A DNA stretch of 64,000 nt from assembly GCA_945865525.1 (NCBI GenBank), contig CAMBDY010000003.1:1-64000 (forward strand), read 5' to 3'. Of the stretch, positions 35,141 to 44,112 are shown one piece after another. Positions within the stretch are counted from its first letter, which is position 1, and every line of letters begins with the position of its first letter. The notes beneath the pieces are model-generated. The model was not told the DNA's origin. It ran no database searches and worked only from the letters and a program-made list of their open reading frames with translations. The stretch is from Nitrospira lenta (lineage in GTDB: Bacteria > Nitrospirota > Nitrospiria > Nitrospirales > Nitrospiraceae). The position numbers and the translations under genes are program-made.

Positions 35141-35244
35141 AGATGGCCATCCACGTCATGCTGCCGACCGATATTCAAGCCCGTTGTTGGATGATGCAAT
35201 GAAGGAGTAATAATTTTCGAGCGTACGAAAACTATCACGAAAGG

Positions 35245-37854
35245 TCAAGGGCGTCGGATGATAATTTCCCCTCGCTCCCCATCCAGACTGATTCGATCGC
35301 CTTCTTGAATTCTGGCAGTAAGAGCCGGCACATTGGCAATGGCTGGTAATCCGTACTCGCGGGCGATGATGGCGCCGTGAGAGAGCGTACCACCCATTTC
35401 GGCGACCAACCCTGCTGCCACACCGAACAGAGGAGCCAGGCCCGGGTCGATGACCGAAACCACAAGAATGTCACCTTGTCTGACACGGCCCCAATCCTCC
35501 ATCGACCGGATAATACGAACTGGCCCCTCAACCAGTCCCCCGCTGATGGGGATACCGTGCAAGGTCCCCTCGGACACCACAGAGGAACACGCAGCTAGGC
35601 CTCGGGCTGTATCGCGCCAATCCCGGACCGTATCCGAGACGTTGACTACGGCATACCGGTCTCGATCGGCCAGGCGAGCCTGGATTAGTCCCCGCCAATC
35701 GCGAGATTTACCTACGAGCTCGTTGTGTGTGAGATAAAAGATATCCTCCCGCGTCGAGAGGAGGCCCTGCTCCACTAGCCGCTCGCCAAGGCGCAGCAGA
35801 AGGCTGCGTACTGCTGCCGAATAATACATCAGATGATGCCGGTTCGCCTCCCGGAGGGCGAAGAACTGGCAGAGCCTACGATATAACCAAGAAAAAACGG
35901 CCCGTCGATGGAGTCGCCAGCCGAAGCGGGTGCGAATCTCTACCAAAGTCGATTCCCGTATCATGGTTTGCCGCTGAAAAATATCGGCGGGGGCTACGCC
36001 GGTGGGAGAAAGAATCTGTGTTCGCAAGACCGCCAGCAACAATTCTGGTCGATCGGAAAATCGGGGAGACTGGACGTCCGACTCGCCGACCCCTCGGTGG
36101 CCATAGTCGTCAAGATAGCAATTAAAGGAACGGAGAAACGCCGTCCCTTCCAACCGGCACCGCGTTTGACGCGCATCCCACTCCTCCGCGGTGAATAGGG
36201 ATAGGACGAAAGGATCGTGTCGAGCCCTGTCTGCCAATTCCGCCAACCGCACAATCTGCTGCGCGCTGATGACCGTCGACTGACCCTGGAGCGCCCCGTT
36301 CAGCAAGGCTCTCCAGTCTTTGCCTAACCAGCGAGGTAGCAAACTATCTAACGTTTGCAAACATTGCGATACCCCGCCCACGATAGCAAAAGTCAGTTCA
36401 TGTCGATCGAGCCATCGCTCGATCTCATCAAGGCGCAACACCAAATCTTCGGAGGAGAGAAAGCTGAGCCGCTCGGCTCGATATTTGTCCGCGATTGCCT
36501 TCATCTCCGCAAAACAGGCCGGTCCATACCTCACCGCCTGTCGCATCTTGACCATCATGACGAAACCAGCACGAGCGAAGGCCATCCATCCAAGAGGGCG
36601 GACCTCCGGCACCCTGGTAAGCGAATCGCCGCCCATCTGCTCCATCAGCAAGAAGGGATCTCCCCGTAGTTGTCCAATGAGCATATGGAACAAGGTCATA
36701 TTGATGTAGGGACGGCCCTGAAATATGCGGACAGAAGAAACTCCTTCGGGGATTCGACAACCCAAACGCCGATAGGGCGTCAGGATGTACCGCTCCATGA
36801 ACCGTTCGAGAAACGACAGGGCAAGGGGACTCGGTAGATCCGGTAGGGTTTCTTTGAAGTTAGCCCGCGACCATTCGCAGTCATCATTAGTCAGTCGCGG
36901 GACCCGAGTTCTCCCAGAAATGGGACGGGCCTGAAGTAGCCAAAGCCCGCGATGGTCGCAGAGCCATTCGAGATCCACTGGATGGCCAAACGTCTGTTCA
37001 ATCCGCTTGGCAGTGCGGGCCAGGTCAAACAATTGATCGTCCGACAAGATTGCGCGGCCTACGGCCCCAGCCGGCAAAGACACATCGCGAAGGCCCTGCC
37101 CGGTCATCCGCAACGCGGAAGTCTGGCCGACGATCCTCCTATCGCAAATCAGCATAGGCTGACCCTTCTCGTCTATCTCCACCACATACTGGTCTGGCGT
37201 CGTTCGTCCCTCCACGAGGGCGGCCGCAAGTCCTGCCACCGCATCGATCACCACCTGGGTCGTCCGTCCTGTAATCGGATGGTTGGAGTAGGCCACGCCG
37301 GCTGCTTGCGCCTCTAGCATCGGCTGAAGCAGAACTGCCATGGCTGGAACATCGCTCAACCCCGACATCGCATGATAATTCAACACCCGCTCATCCCACA
37401 TTGACAACCAAAGGTCTTTCACCGCCAAACCAATCTCCTCCGGCGGAATACCTAGACGCGTCAGGTAGAGCCCGGCAAAACTTGCAGAAGCTCCGTCCTC
37501 GTTCGTGGCTGACGACCGCACGGCCCAAAGCCTCTGCAACGAAGAATCCAGTCGCCGCACCTGCTCAAGAATCGGAGCTGTCAGCTTCGTAATATCAGCG
37601 TTTTGAATGGCGGTGCGGGACAGGGAAAGGATCCTCTGACGTTCTGCTCCTGATGTATGCAGGGCTTCGCTCCATCGTGCGGTCGGAGAAAATCCCGTTG
37701 CACGGAGCACGCCCTCGTACGCTACCGTCGTTACGCAAAATCCCGGAGGAACACAGAATCCTCCGGCAAGTAAACGCGCTAAGCCAGCGGCTTTCCCTCC
37801 AACGAGAGATCCGTCTGTACAGGAGGCCAAGGGAAGGATGAGAAGACGATCCAT
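35245..37854 (-). CDS. PEP-synthase-like protein lacking the PEP-binding barrel
   Basis: From the ATG at 37854 this is an 869-residue protein; the frame stays open to 38238 over the glycerate-kinase gene. Residues about 10-320 are the PPDK N-terminal ATP-grasp domain (VGGKAAGLARLL, WAVRSSATNEDG). A long helical region follows. The C-terminus holds the swivelling phosphohistidine domain with TLSHGAIIAREYGLPA, H826 being the phosphorylatable residue. The PEP/pyruvate TIM barrel of PpsA is absent. The architecture and length therefore match the rifampin phosphotransferase-like group, in which ATP phosphorylates an alcohol on another small molecule. The substrate here is unknown. It starts 14 bp after the glycerate-kinase gene. 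Confidence 0.83.
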   Translation of the reverse strand: MDRLLILPLASCTDGSLVGGKAAGLARLLAGGFCVPPGFCVTTVAYEGVLRATGFSPTARWSEALHTSGAERQRILSLSRTAIQNADITKLTAPILEQVRRLDSSLQRLWAVRSSATNEDGASASFAGLYLTRLGIPPEEIGLAVKDLWLSMWDERVLNYHAMSGLSDVPAMAVLLQPMLEAQAAGVAYSNHPITGRTTQVVIDAVAGLAAALVEGRTTPDQYVVEIDEKGQPMLICDRRIVGQTSALRMTGQGLRDVSLPAGAVGRAILSDDQLFDLARTAKRIEQTFGHPVDLEWLCDHRGLWLLQARPISGRTRVPRLTNDDCEWSRANFKETLPDLPSPLALSFLERFMERYILTPYRRLGCRIPEGVSSVRIFQGRPYINMTLFHMLIGQLRGDPFLLMEQMGGDSLTRVPEVRPLGWMAFARAGFVMMVKMRQAVRYGPACFAEMKAIADKYRAERLSFLSSEDLVLRLDEIERWLDRHELTFAIVGGVSQCLQTLDSLLPRWLGKDWRALLNGALQGQSTVISAQQIVRLAELADRARHDPFVLSLFTAEEWDARQTRCRLEGTAFLRSFNCYLDDYGHRGVGESDVQSPRFSDRPELLLAVLRTQILSPTGVAPADIFQRQTMIRESTLVEIRTRFGWRLHRRAVFSWLYRRLCQFFALREANRHHLMYYSAAVRSLLLRLGERLVEQGLLSTREDIFYLTHNELVGKSRDWRGLIQARLADRDRYAVVNVSDTVRDWRDTARGLAACSSVVSEGTLHGIPISGGLVEGPVRIIRSMEDWGRVRQGDILVVSVIDPGLAPLFGVAAGLVAEMGGTLSHGAIIAREYGLPAIANVPALTARIQEGDRISLDGERGEIIIRRP

Positions 37855-37868
37855 TAAATGGATAGTAC

Positions 37869-39209
37869 CTAGAGGAGGAGAAGGAGGTAAAGGTCGTTCA
37901 CGTTCGTACCGGTGGGACCCGTCACGATGAGCTGCTGGAGCTTCTTCAAGGCCGGATAGGTATTGTGGCGCCTCAGGGCACCTGCGAGATTTATCTGAAG
38001 CTGTTGCGCCCGGGCCACCGTGTCGCCATCGACCACGGCTCCAGCCGCATCGGTTGGACCATCGGTCCCATCGGTCCCGATTGCTACGACCCACACTCTG
38101 GCGAGACCGGCGATTTCCAGCGCAGCAGCGGTCGCGAACTCTTGCGCCCGCCCGCCCGTACCATTTCCCGTCACGATCACGGTAGTTTCGCCACCGGCGA
38201 CGATACAACACGGTCTTCGCAACGGTCTGCCTTTGCACAGCAGAGTCTTTGCTATAGCCCCGAATCGCTGTCCCGCTTCGCGCGCCTCTCCGGTTATGGC
38301 CTCATGCAGGATGGTCCGGAAGCCAGCCTCCCGAGCTGCGCGGACGACTGCCCTCACGGCAACTCCGTTATTCCCGACAAGGTGATGATGGACTCGATGA
38401 AACAGAATGGCCCCTGGCTTCGGCGTTTCACGGACAAGGCCCCGACAGCCCCGGTCAAGATGCTGCCGCACCCGTTGCGGGACCGTGCTCCAGAGACGAT
38501 AGCGCTTCAAGATCGCGACAGCCTCGCCATACGTCGTGGGGTCTGGCCTCGTCGGCCCTGAGGCGATAGTGCTGAAATCGTCACCCAACACATCGGAGAG
38601 GATCAACGTCACCACAGTAGCCTCTGTCGACTCGGCGAGACGCCCACCCTTAATACGTGAGAGGTGTTTGCGAACCGTATTGATTTCATGGATGATCGCG
38701 CCACAGCGCAGGAGCATCTTGGTGGTCCGTTGCTTGGCGGTGAATGTCACCCCTGCGACCGGGGCAGGCAAGAGGCTAGATGCGCCACCGGACAAGAGCA
38801 CGATCAAGAGATCTCGCCGCCCGAGTGCTGATACCATGGCGCAGAGCTTAGCTCCCGCGCGCTGGCCGAACCCGTCGGGAACTGGGTGCCCTGCTTCCGC
38901 CACAAGGATCCGTTTCATTGGCAGGCCATGGCCCTGCTTCACGACGACAAACCCGCGATGTAACCAACGGCCCAGCTTCTGCTCCACCGCTAGAGCCATC
39001 GAAGCCGTAGCCTTGCCTGCTCCGACCACGACCACTCGTTCATAGTTGTTCAGATCGTATCGGTGACGCCCGATGGTAAAAACTGCTCCGTCCTGAGAGA
39101 TGGCGCGGCCAACCGCTGCATAGGCATTGACCGCGTCCAGTCCTCGGCCGAGTATTTTTTTTAGTAGTGACTTAATAGGAGAGGAAGGAATCTGCATCGC
39201 GTTTGTCAT
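37869..39209 (-). CDS. Glycerate 2-kinase, MOFRL family (GckA/TtuD)
   Basis: This 446-residue kinase phosphorylates D-glycerate to 2-phosphoglycerate. The N-terminal domain carries VVVVGAGKATASMA, KQGHGLP, EAGHPVPDG and the catalytic loop LSGGASSLLPAP. GETTVIVTGNGTGGRAQE and the MOFRL motif GTDGTDGPTDAAGA, with TGPTGTNVNDLYLLL at the end, close it. The enzyme feeds 2-phosphoglycerate to enolase and so into PEP. Its position 14 bp upstream of the PEP-synthase-like gene is probably functional. Confidence 0.92.
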   Translation of the reverse strand: MTNAMQIPSSPIKSLLKKILGRGLDAVNAYAAVGRAISQDGAVFTIGRHRYDLNNYERVVVVGAGKATASMALAVEQKLGRWLHRGFVVVKQGHGLPMKRILVAEAGHPVPDGFGQRAGAKLCAMVSALGRRDLLIVLLSGGASSLLPAPVAGVTFTAKQRTTKMLLRCGAIIHEINTVRKHLSRIKGGRLAESTEATVVTLILSDVLGDDFSTIASGPTRPDPTTYGEAVAILKRYRLWSTVPQRVRQHLDRGCRGLVRETPKPGAILFHRVHHHLVGNNGVAVRAVVRAAREAGFRTILHEAITGEAREAGQRFGAIAKTLLCKGRPLRRPCCIVAGGETTVIVTGNGTGGRAQEFATAAALEIAGLARVWVVAIGTDGTDGPTDAAGAVVDGDTVARAQQLQINLAGALRRHNTYPALKKLQQLIVTGPTGTNVNDLYLLLLL

Positions 39210-39356
39210 CGACTAGCAGGGTAGCGACCGACAAGATGGGTGAAAGTTAGTCCAACACGGCTGCCGCGACTAAAGGCTGGAGGCGTACCCTTGGGGATAC
39301 TGATGGTCTGAATGATACGAGAACGATGCTGGCGAACTTTTTCAGCATCTTGCATA
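39210..39356. other. Intergenic stretch with inverted repeat fragments
   Basis: This 147-bp stretch between the glycerate kinase and the MltD-like gene carries GGAGGCGTACCC and TTTTTCAGCATCTTGC. The second reappears inverted near 17020 (CAAGATGCTGAAA). It may be a remnant of a dispersed intergenic repeat. Confidence 0.35.
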
Positions 39357-40424
39357 TCAGGGAATCTTCTCCTGCTTGAAGCACCGCGTCGGACAACTTT
39401 GCCGAGGAACTTGCACCTGATACACCCCGCGAGGAAGCACATCTTTTTTAAACTCAGGATTCAACATCTTGAGCTCCAAGACATAGGTCCCGAATTCCTC
39501 GGCAATTGACGTGAGCGTTCGCTGGAAATCTTTGACGTTAATGGTAACTCTTTCGGTTTCCATCGGCATGTAGAGTTCCTTCTTGCTGAGCCCCAAATAC
39601 TTCTCCGGTTGCGAATAGATTTCCTTGGCGGCAATGATGCGTGGAACATAACGCTTCGTTTCCCGCGGCCCATCCATCTTCCAATAATCAGTAATATTCT
39701 GTTCTTTCAAAAGCCGACGTACGCGCTCTTCGCCCGCATTATACGAGGCCATAGCTATGAACCAATCGTTTTTCTCAAAGTCCTTGAGGTAATGCAGGTA
39801 CTTGACTGCCGCTTCCGTCGACATTTCCAAATTGCGACGCTCGTCGCGCACCTCGTCACTCTTAAGGCGATAGCGCTTCCCCGTGGAGGGGATGAACTGC
39901 CAGGGGCCCGAGGCTTTCGCCTTTGAATAGGCGGCGGCCACACACTTGCTCTCTACCAGCAACATGTACTTAAGATCGTCCGGCAATCCGGCCTCGGCCA
40001 GCTGCTTTTCGACCGGGGGAAAACAGCGCCCGGTGCGTTTGGCCAAAATGATGCTTTCGCCCTGATCTTGAAGGAACTGATAAAATTCGTACTCGATGCG
40101 CTCACGTACCTGCCAGTTATCGAGGGGGACCGGCTTACCGGCAAAGGTCAATTTATCTGGCAGCTTGAACGAACTGAGAAAGTAGCGGTCACCTTCTCGC
40201 TTAATTTCCGGAAGGATGACGAGGCGTCCCTCTGACTCGTTCGGATTATCAAGGGGATCAATCAACACCAGATTGTGATCGATCTCGCCGTTCATTCCAG
40301 CCTGAGGGGTACTATCGTTCACCGCAGGCTGTTCTCCCTGCGGTTGGGCTTCTGTCGAAACCGGAAGCGTGACGGCCATCCACAACCCACTGATCACAAA
40401 TGCGCGCTGAACCCATGTCATCAT
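39357..40424 (-). CDS. MltD-like lytic transglycosylase
   Basis: From the ATG at 40424, ending the hydrophilic open extension, the protein has 355 residues. A Sec signal peptide covers about 1-26. The SLT domain lies in the middle, with the catalytic glutamate in LLVESKC followed by KASGPWQFIPSTGKRY and IAMASYNAGEERV, as in MltD. The C-terminal part is not a clear LysM domain but has a similar beta-alpha pattern. It cleaves peptidoglycan glycan strands in the periplasm. Confidence 0.86.
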   Translation of the reverse strand: MMTWVQRAFVISGLWMAVTLPVSTEAQPQGEQPAVNDSTPQAGMNGEIDHNLVLIDPLDNPNESEGRLVILPEIKREGDRYFLSSFKLPDKLTFAGKPVPLDNWQVRERIEYEFYQFLQDQGESIILAKRTGRCFPPVEKQLAEAGLPDDLKYMLLVESKCVAAAYSKAKASGPWQFIPSTGKRYRLKSDEVRDERRNLEMSTEAAVKYLHYLKDFEKNDWFIAMASYNAGEERVRRLLKEQNITDYWKMDGPRETKRYVPRIIAAKEIYSQPEKYLGLSKKELYMPMETERVTINVKDFQRTLTSIAEEFGTYVLELKMLNPEFKKDVLPRGVYQVQVPRQSCPTRCFKQEKIP

Positions 40425-40545
40425 GCCAGCCCTATCTCCTCTATGTATCGGAAGAGCAATCCAACGTTGCTGCCTCATGCTATCAGCACGACGAAAGACC
40501 GGCAAGCAGGATCGACGTTTAGATTCGTGCTAGACTGCGCCGACT

Positions 40546-41238
40546 ATGCGCGCGCTCACTCTCCTCAACGATCGCATCGCCGGCTGCACCGCCTGCCCTC
40601 GGCTCGTCGCCTACCGAAAAACGGTCGCGGTAGAAAAACGAAAACAGTTTGAAGACTGGGCCTATTGGGGCAAGCCGGTCCCAGGATTTGGAGACCCACA
40701 GGCCCACCTCTACGTGCTCGGGCTTGCACCAGCCGCCCATGGAAGTAATCGAACTGGACGGATGTTTACCGGTGATCGCAGCGGGGATTGGCTGTATGAC
40801 GCCTTGCATCGATTCGGCTTCGCCAATCAATCCACCTCGCGCCACCGAGACGATGGGCTAAAATTGTCGGATTGCTATATCGGCGCGACGGTCCGGTGTG
40901 CGCCACCCGACAATAAGCCGGCCCCAGAAGAGTTCACGGCTTGCCGCCCCTATCTGCGGGAGGAACTCCGTCTGTTACAGAAAATCGAGGTGGTGGTAAC
41001 CCTAGGAAAAATTGCCTTCGATCACTATTTAAGGGCGTGCCGCGATGAGGGGCTAGCACTTCCCTCGCCACTCCCGAAGTTTTCCCATGGAGTCGTCAAA
41101 ATGCTTCCCTGGGGTATCACACTGATCGGCTCCTACCATCCGAGCCAGCAAAACACCTTCACCGGACTCTTGACCCGCCCGATGTTTCAGCATGTTTTTG
41201 CAACGGCGCGTCAGCGACTCACGCAACCAGCTGACTGA
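40546..41238 (+). CDS. Uracil-DNA glycosylase, family 5-like (UdgB), with 4Fe-4S cysteines
   Basis: This 230-residue base-excision enzyme has four cysteines for an iron-sulfur cluster: C14-x2-C17 near the N-terminus, then one each in VRCAPP and FTACRPY. GLAPAAHGSNRTGRMFTGDRSGDWL is the active-site loop and SYHPSQQNTFTG the DNA-binding loop. Members of this group (families 4 and 5) remove uracil and other deaminated bases from hot or redox-active cells. The A-H-G motif favours family 5. Confidence 0.87.
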   Translation: MRALTLLNDRIAGCTACPRLVAYRKTVAVEKRKQFEDWAYWGKPVPGFGDPQAHLYVLGLAPAAHGSNRTGRMFTGDRSGDWLYDALHRFGFANQSTSRHRDDGLKLSDCYIGATVRCAPPDNKPAPEEFTACRPYLREELRLLQKIEVVVTLGKIAFDHYLRACRDEGLALPSPLPKFSHGVVKMLPWGITLIGSYHPSQQNTFTGLLTRPMFQHVFATARQRLTQPAD

Positions 41239-41333
41239 ACACTGAACGCCCAGCGCAGAACGTTAAAGCAAGAAAGCAGCCCTCACTCCCCTCTTCACCG
41301 TTCATCGCTCCCTCTTGAGCATCCTGCCAGCCG

Positions 41334-41981
41334 CTACTTCTTGGTCTGCGCGTCCCAATCCGCCAAAAACTTCTTAAGGCCACTATCAGTCAACGGATGT
41401 TTCACCATCTGCTGAAAGATCGAGAAAGGCATCGTACAAATATGACCCCCAGCCAGCGCCGCCTCAACCACATGCTGCGGATGACGCACACTGGCAACCA
41501 ACACCTGGGTTTTAAAATCATAATTTCGGTAGATCGTCAGAATCTGGCGAATCAGCTCCATCCCGTTTGAGCTGATGTCGTCGAGCCGACCGATGAACGG
41601 AGATACGCACCAGGCGCCAGCTTTCGCCGCCAGGAGCGCTTGAGTCGGAGAGAAGCAGAGCGTCACATTCACCTTGATGCCCTCGGCAGCCAATCGTTTG
41701 GTGGCCTTCAATCCCTCCGCGATCAAGGGCACCTTGACGACAATATTCTTATGAATCTTCGCCAGTTCCTTCCCTTCCGTCACCATGGCATCGGCCTCGA
41801 GGCTGACGACTTCTGCACTGATCGGCCCATCCACAATTTTGCAAATCTCAACCAGCATTTCCTTAAAACTGCGCCCTTCCTTCGCCACGAGCGACGGGTT
41901 GGTGGTCACTCCGTCGAGCAGGCCCAGGCTAGCCGCTTCCTGAATTTCTTTGACATTGGCGGTATCAAGAAAAAACTTCAT
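41334..41981 (-). CDS. Transaldolase/fructose-6-phosphate aldolase, TalC type
   Basis: This 215-residue class I aldolase carries the Schiff-base lysine K83 in VVKVPL. The N-terminus [26 protein letters not shown] and [11 protein letters not shown] are diagnostic of the compact TalC/FSA group. In most bacteria this form acts as transaldolase in the pentose phosphate pathway; sequence alone does not separate it from fructose-6-phosphate aldolase. It is a single gene. Confidence 0.9.
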   Translation of the reverse strand: MKFFLDTANVKEIQEAASLGLLDGVTTNPSLVAKEGRSFKEMLVEICKIVDGPISAEVVSLEADAMVTEGKELAKIHKNIVVKVPLIAEGLKATKRLAAEGIKVNVTLCFSPTQALLAAKAGAWCVSPFIGRLDDISSNGMELIRQILTIYRNYDFKTQVLVASVRHPQHVVEAALAGGHICTMPFSIFQQMVKHPLTDSGLKKFLADWDAQTKK

Positions 41982-42180
41982 GGGAATTATCCTTTCATGT
42001 CGAGATAAAAAATTCGTGCGCGCAATTAATATCGGTTATTCTAGAAAGAACTCGAGCCCCACTGAAACGGTTAGCTGGTTCGCCAGATTTGACAGCTCTC
42101 CGCATGGCAGTTAAGATTCGCTGTGATTGGCCTATTGATTGGCTATCTATCGACCAACGCCTACGACGAGGAGCCCTGCT

Positions 42181-42489
42181 ATGAAACGATGTGCCTGGCT
42201 AGTGTCTTTCTGTCTGCTCCTTGCTGCCTGTAGCAGTAACCCCTATCTTGAACAATCACTCAACCCAGCTGAGCTACAAGGCAAAGACAAAACCTGGTTT
42301 GAAAAGAACTGGGGAACGCCAAGCGGCAAATCCCCCAGATTTTTTGGCGGCGAAACGTGGACCTATTACCGCATTGCCGGCGGCAAATCCAGCCTACCTC
42401 TCTTTAATTTCTCGCCCAATCAGTGCCAGATCACGCTCAAGTTTGACAAAGAAGAGAAACTCTCCGACTACAGTTACTCTGGCTGTTAA
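42181..42489 (+). CDS. Small lipoprotein, unknown function
   Basis: This 102-residue lipoprotein uses the ATG at 42181, preceded by GAGGAG; the frame runs back to 42139. The signal ends in a lipobox LLAA-C16. The mature part has WFEKNWGTPSGKSPRFFGG and a strand-rich end with two further cysteines (FSPNQCQIT, SYSGC), perhaps a disulfide. It resembles outer-membrane lipoproteins of the BamE/SmpA-like size class, but I cannot place it. Its stop overlaps the convergent gene by four bases. Confidence 0.7.
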   Translation: MKRCAWLVSFCLLLAACSSNPYLEQSLNPAELQGKDKTWFEKNWGTPSGKSPRFFGGETWTYYRIAGGKSSLPLFNFSPNQCQITLKFDKEEKLSDYSYSGC

Positions 42490-42731
42490 CTGGCGAGCTG
42501 CTCCTGAAACTTGTGCGCGCAGGAGCGGCTGCAAAAATAATACGTCTGCCCCCCGATATCTTCCGTCACCGCTATACCCCTTGGCACAAAAACCCGGCAG
42601 ACCGGATCCTGCACCATCTCATCCTTATTAGGGGCAAGCCTCTCTGGCTGGCCCTTGAATTCGCGCAGCGCCCTCCGAAGGAGAAAGTACAGCACGACAA
42701 GTAGCCCAAGAATAAAGATAATTCTATACAT
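42486..42731 (-). CDS. Membrane-anchored YHS/TRASH-like metal-binding protein
   Basis: This 81-residue protein has an N-terminal helix (RIIFILGLLVVLYFLLRR) and a YHS-like domain: QDPVCRVFVPRG, then TYYFCSRSCAHKF. Cysteines C45, C67 and C71 fit metal binding as in heavy-metal YHS/TRASH modules. It could act as a small copper or other metal sensor or carrier. Its stop codon overlaps that of the convergent lipoprotein. Confidence 0.76.
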   Translation of the reverse strand: MYRIIFILGLLVVLYFLLRRALREFKGQPERLAPNKDEMVQDPVCRVFVPRGIAVTEDIGGQTYYFCSRSCAHKFQEQLAS

Positions 42732-42874
42732 GGTGGGACTCTTTCATAATGCTACATCCTATGGGACAGTCCCCCCTCTGTCAAGAACTCCATAAGCCGA
42801 TTCGCCCAGCAACTAACTGCCCTTTATCCGTGATTTCCGTTCAAATAGCCTATATAGCCTTGTACATGGGAGAG

Positions 42875-42890
42875 CCTATTCCCCAATAGG
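42875..42890. promoter_or_regulatory. Perfect 6-bp hairpin upstream of the 52-residue zinc-ribbon gene
   Basis: CCTATT CCCC AATAGG forms a small perfect hairpin about 55 bp before the zinc-ribbon start. It may be an operator or RNA element; the AT-rich TATATA lies just upstream. The evidence is weak. Confidence 0.25.
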
Positions 42891-42944
42891 ACCTAGTACT
42901 TCAGATGCATATGCCGCGAGCCTACAACATGTTAAGGTACTGGC

Positions 42945-43103
42945 ATGTTGACTTGTGATAAATGCCACGGGGCAATGTTGCCGGAACGGGCAGTGGATCT
43001 AAACGCAGGACTTGCGATCACAGTATTTGCATGTTTGAACTGTGGCCGTCGGAAATCAGCGGGTCAAGAGCCTCAACCTATTACCGCTCGACATTACGCC
43101 TAG
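42945..43103 (+). CDS. 52-residue double-CxxC zinc-ribbon protein
   Basis: This small cytosolic protein begins MLTCDKCHGAMLPE and includes ACLNCGRRKSAG: two CxxC knuckles about 26 residues apart, forming a zinc ribbon. The central AVDLNAGLAITVFA is not random. The ATG at 42945 has an AAGG site nearby. Such one-ribbon proteins are common regulators or RNA-binding adaptors of unknown target. It is too short for most gene finders, but the cysteine pattern makes it very likely real. Confidence 0.74.
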   Translation: MLTCDKCHGAMLPERAVDLNAGLAITVFACLNCGRRKSAGQEPQPITARHYA

Positions 43104-43139
43104 CCATAGAAGTCCCCCGCACACGCACGACAAGCAAAA

Positions 43140-43171
43140 GGCCACTTACGCTATCTTTCTAGCGGCTGGCC
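43140..43171 (-). terminator. Terminator-like hairpin downstream of dapB
   Basis: Outer arms GGCCA/TGGCC (43140-43144, 43167-43171) and inner arms CGCTA/TAGCG (43149-43153, 43160-43164) give a hairpin with an internal bulge. On the minus strand it is followed by TTTTG, so it can end the dapB-side transcript, about 100 bp after its stop. Confidence 0.5.
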
Positions 43172-43186
43172 CTATGACCGATCCAT

Positions 43187-43198
43187 CCCCTGCAGGGG
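43187..43198. repeat. 12-bp palindrome CCCCTGCAGGGG
   Basis: A perfect self-complementary 12-mer lies in the 175-bp convergent gap between the zinc-ribbon gene and dapB, flanked by GATCC and GGATC. It may belong to a secondary structure at the transcript ends. Confidence 0.35.
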
Positions 43199-43278
43199 GC
43201 GGATCTTCGTGACTCCACTGCGATGACCACACGGAGAACGACTGGCTTCTCTGTCTCGCACTCTAAAATATATAGCTA

Positions 43279-44082
43279 CTACTTGAGCCCTAGAACGTCC
43301 ATCATGTCATACAGGCCAGGAGGCTGCTGCACCACCCACCTCGCAGCCCGCAAGGCACCGCCGGCGAAGGTATCACGGCTGCTTGCTCGATGTGTAACCT
43401 CGATGCGCTCTCCCATGCCGCCAAAGAGAACTGTATGGTCGCCAACGATGTCGCCGGCGCGAATTGTTTGAATCCCGATCTCGCCTTTTTTTCGTTCCCC
43501 GATAAGGCCTTGCCTGGCATAGACACCGACCTGATCCAGGTCGCGATTCACCGCTTTTGCCAAGACCTCCGCAATCTTGAGTGCCGTTCCGCTCGGCGCA
43601 TCTTTTTTTAGATGATGATGTGCTTCAATCACCTCGATGTCGTATTCATCCCCCAGCGTCTTCGCCATCTCGCTGATCACCTTGTAGATGAGATTGACGC
43701 CCACGCTCATGTTGGGAGACATCACGCAGGGCACTTGACTCACAAGCGATTTCACCTCTTCGAGCTGAGCAGGGGAAAACCCCGTCGTACCGATCACCAT
43801 GGCCCGCCGATGTTGCGCGGCCAGGCGCAGATGGTTCAAAGTCGCTTCGGGAGAGGAAAAATCGATGACGACTTCGCCGTGAACAAGCAGTGCCGCAAGA
43901 TTATCGGTAATTGGAACGCGCGCGCGGCCGCAGCCGGCCGTCTCGCCGGCATCGGCACCCAATGCGCCATGGCCTTTCCCTTCGATCGCGCCGGCCAGAG
44001 AGAGAACAGTCGAATCTTTGATCAACGCCACCAACCGGCAGCCCATCCGCCCGGCAGCTCCTGCAACAATCACAGTGGTCAT
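43279..44082 (-). CDS. dapB: 4-hydroxy-tetrahydrodipicolinate reductase DapB
   Basis: This 267-residue enzyme reduces 4-hydroxytetrahydrodipicolinate to tetrahydrodipicolinate in the diaminopimelate pathway. VIVAGAAGRMGCRL is the NAD(P)-binding loop. VIGTTGFSPAQ, SPNMSVGVNLIYK and EAHHHLKKDAPSGTAL (catalytic histidines and lysine) follow, and the end is typical. It is the last gene of the minus-strand run that begins at argD. DapL (30438) uses its product. Confidence 0.95.
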   Translation of the reverse strand: MTTVIVAGAAGRMGCRLVALIKDSTVLSLAGAIEGKGHGALGADAGETAGCGRARVPITDNLAALLVHGEVVIDFSSPEATLNHLRLAAQHRRAMVIGTTGFSPAQLEEVKSLVSQVPCVMSPNMSVGVNLIYKVISEMAKTLGDEYDIEVIEAHHHLKKDAPSGTALKIAEVLAKAVNRDLDQVGVYARQGLIGERKKGEIGIQTIRAGDIVGDHTVLFGGMGERIEVTHRASSRDTFAGGALRAARWVVQQPPGLYDMMDVLGLK

Positions 44083-44112
44083 AGCATCATCACCTATACC
44101 GGAAGATCCCGG

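Noticed and set aside
37855-38238. Upstream extension of the PEP-synthase-like frame
   Set aside because: It lies entirely within the glycerate-kinase gene in another frame, and the real protein begins at the ATG at 37854 with the expected ATP-grasp N-terminus.
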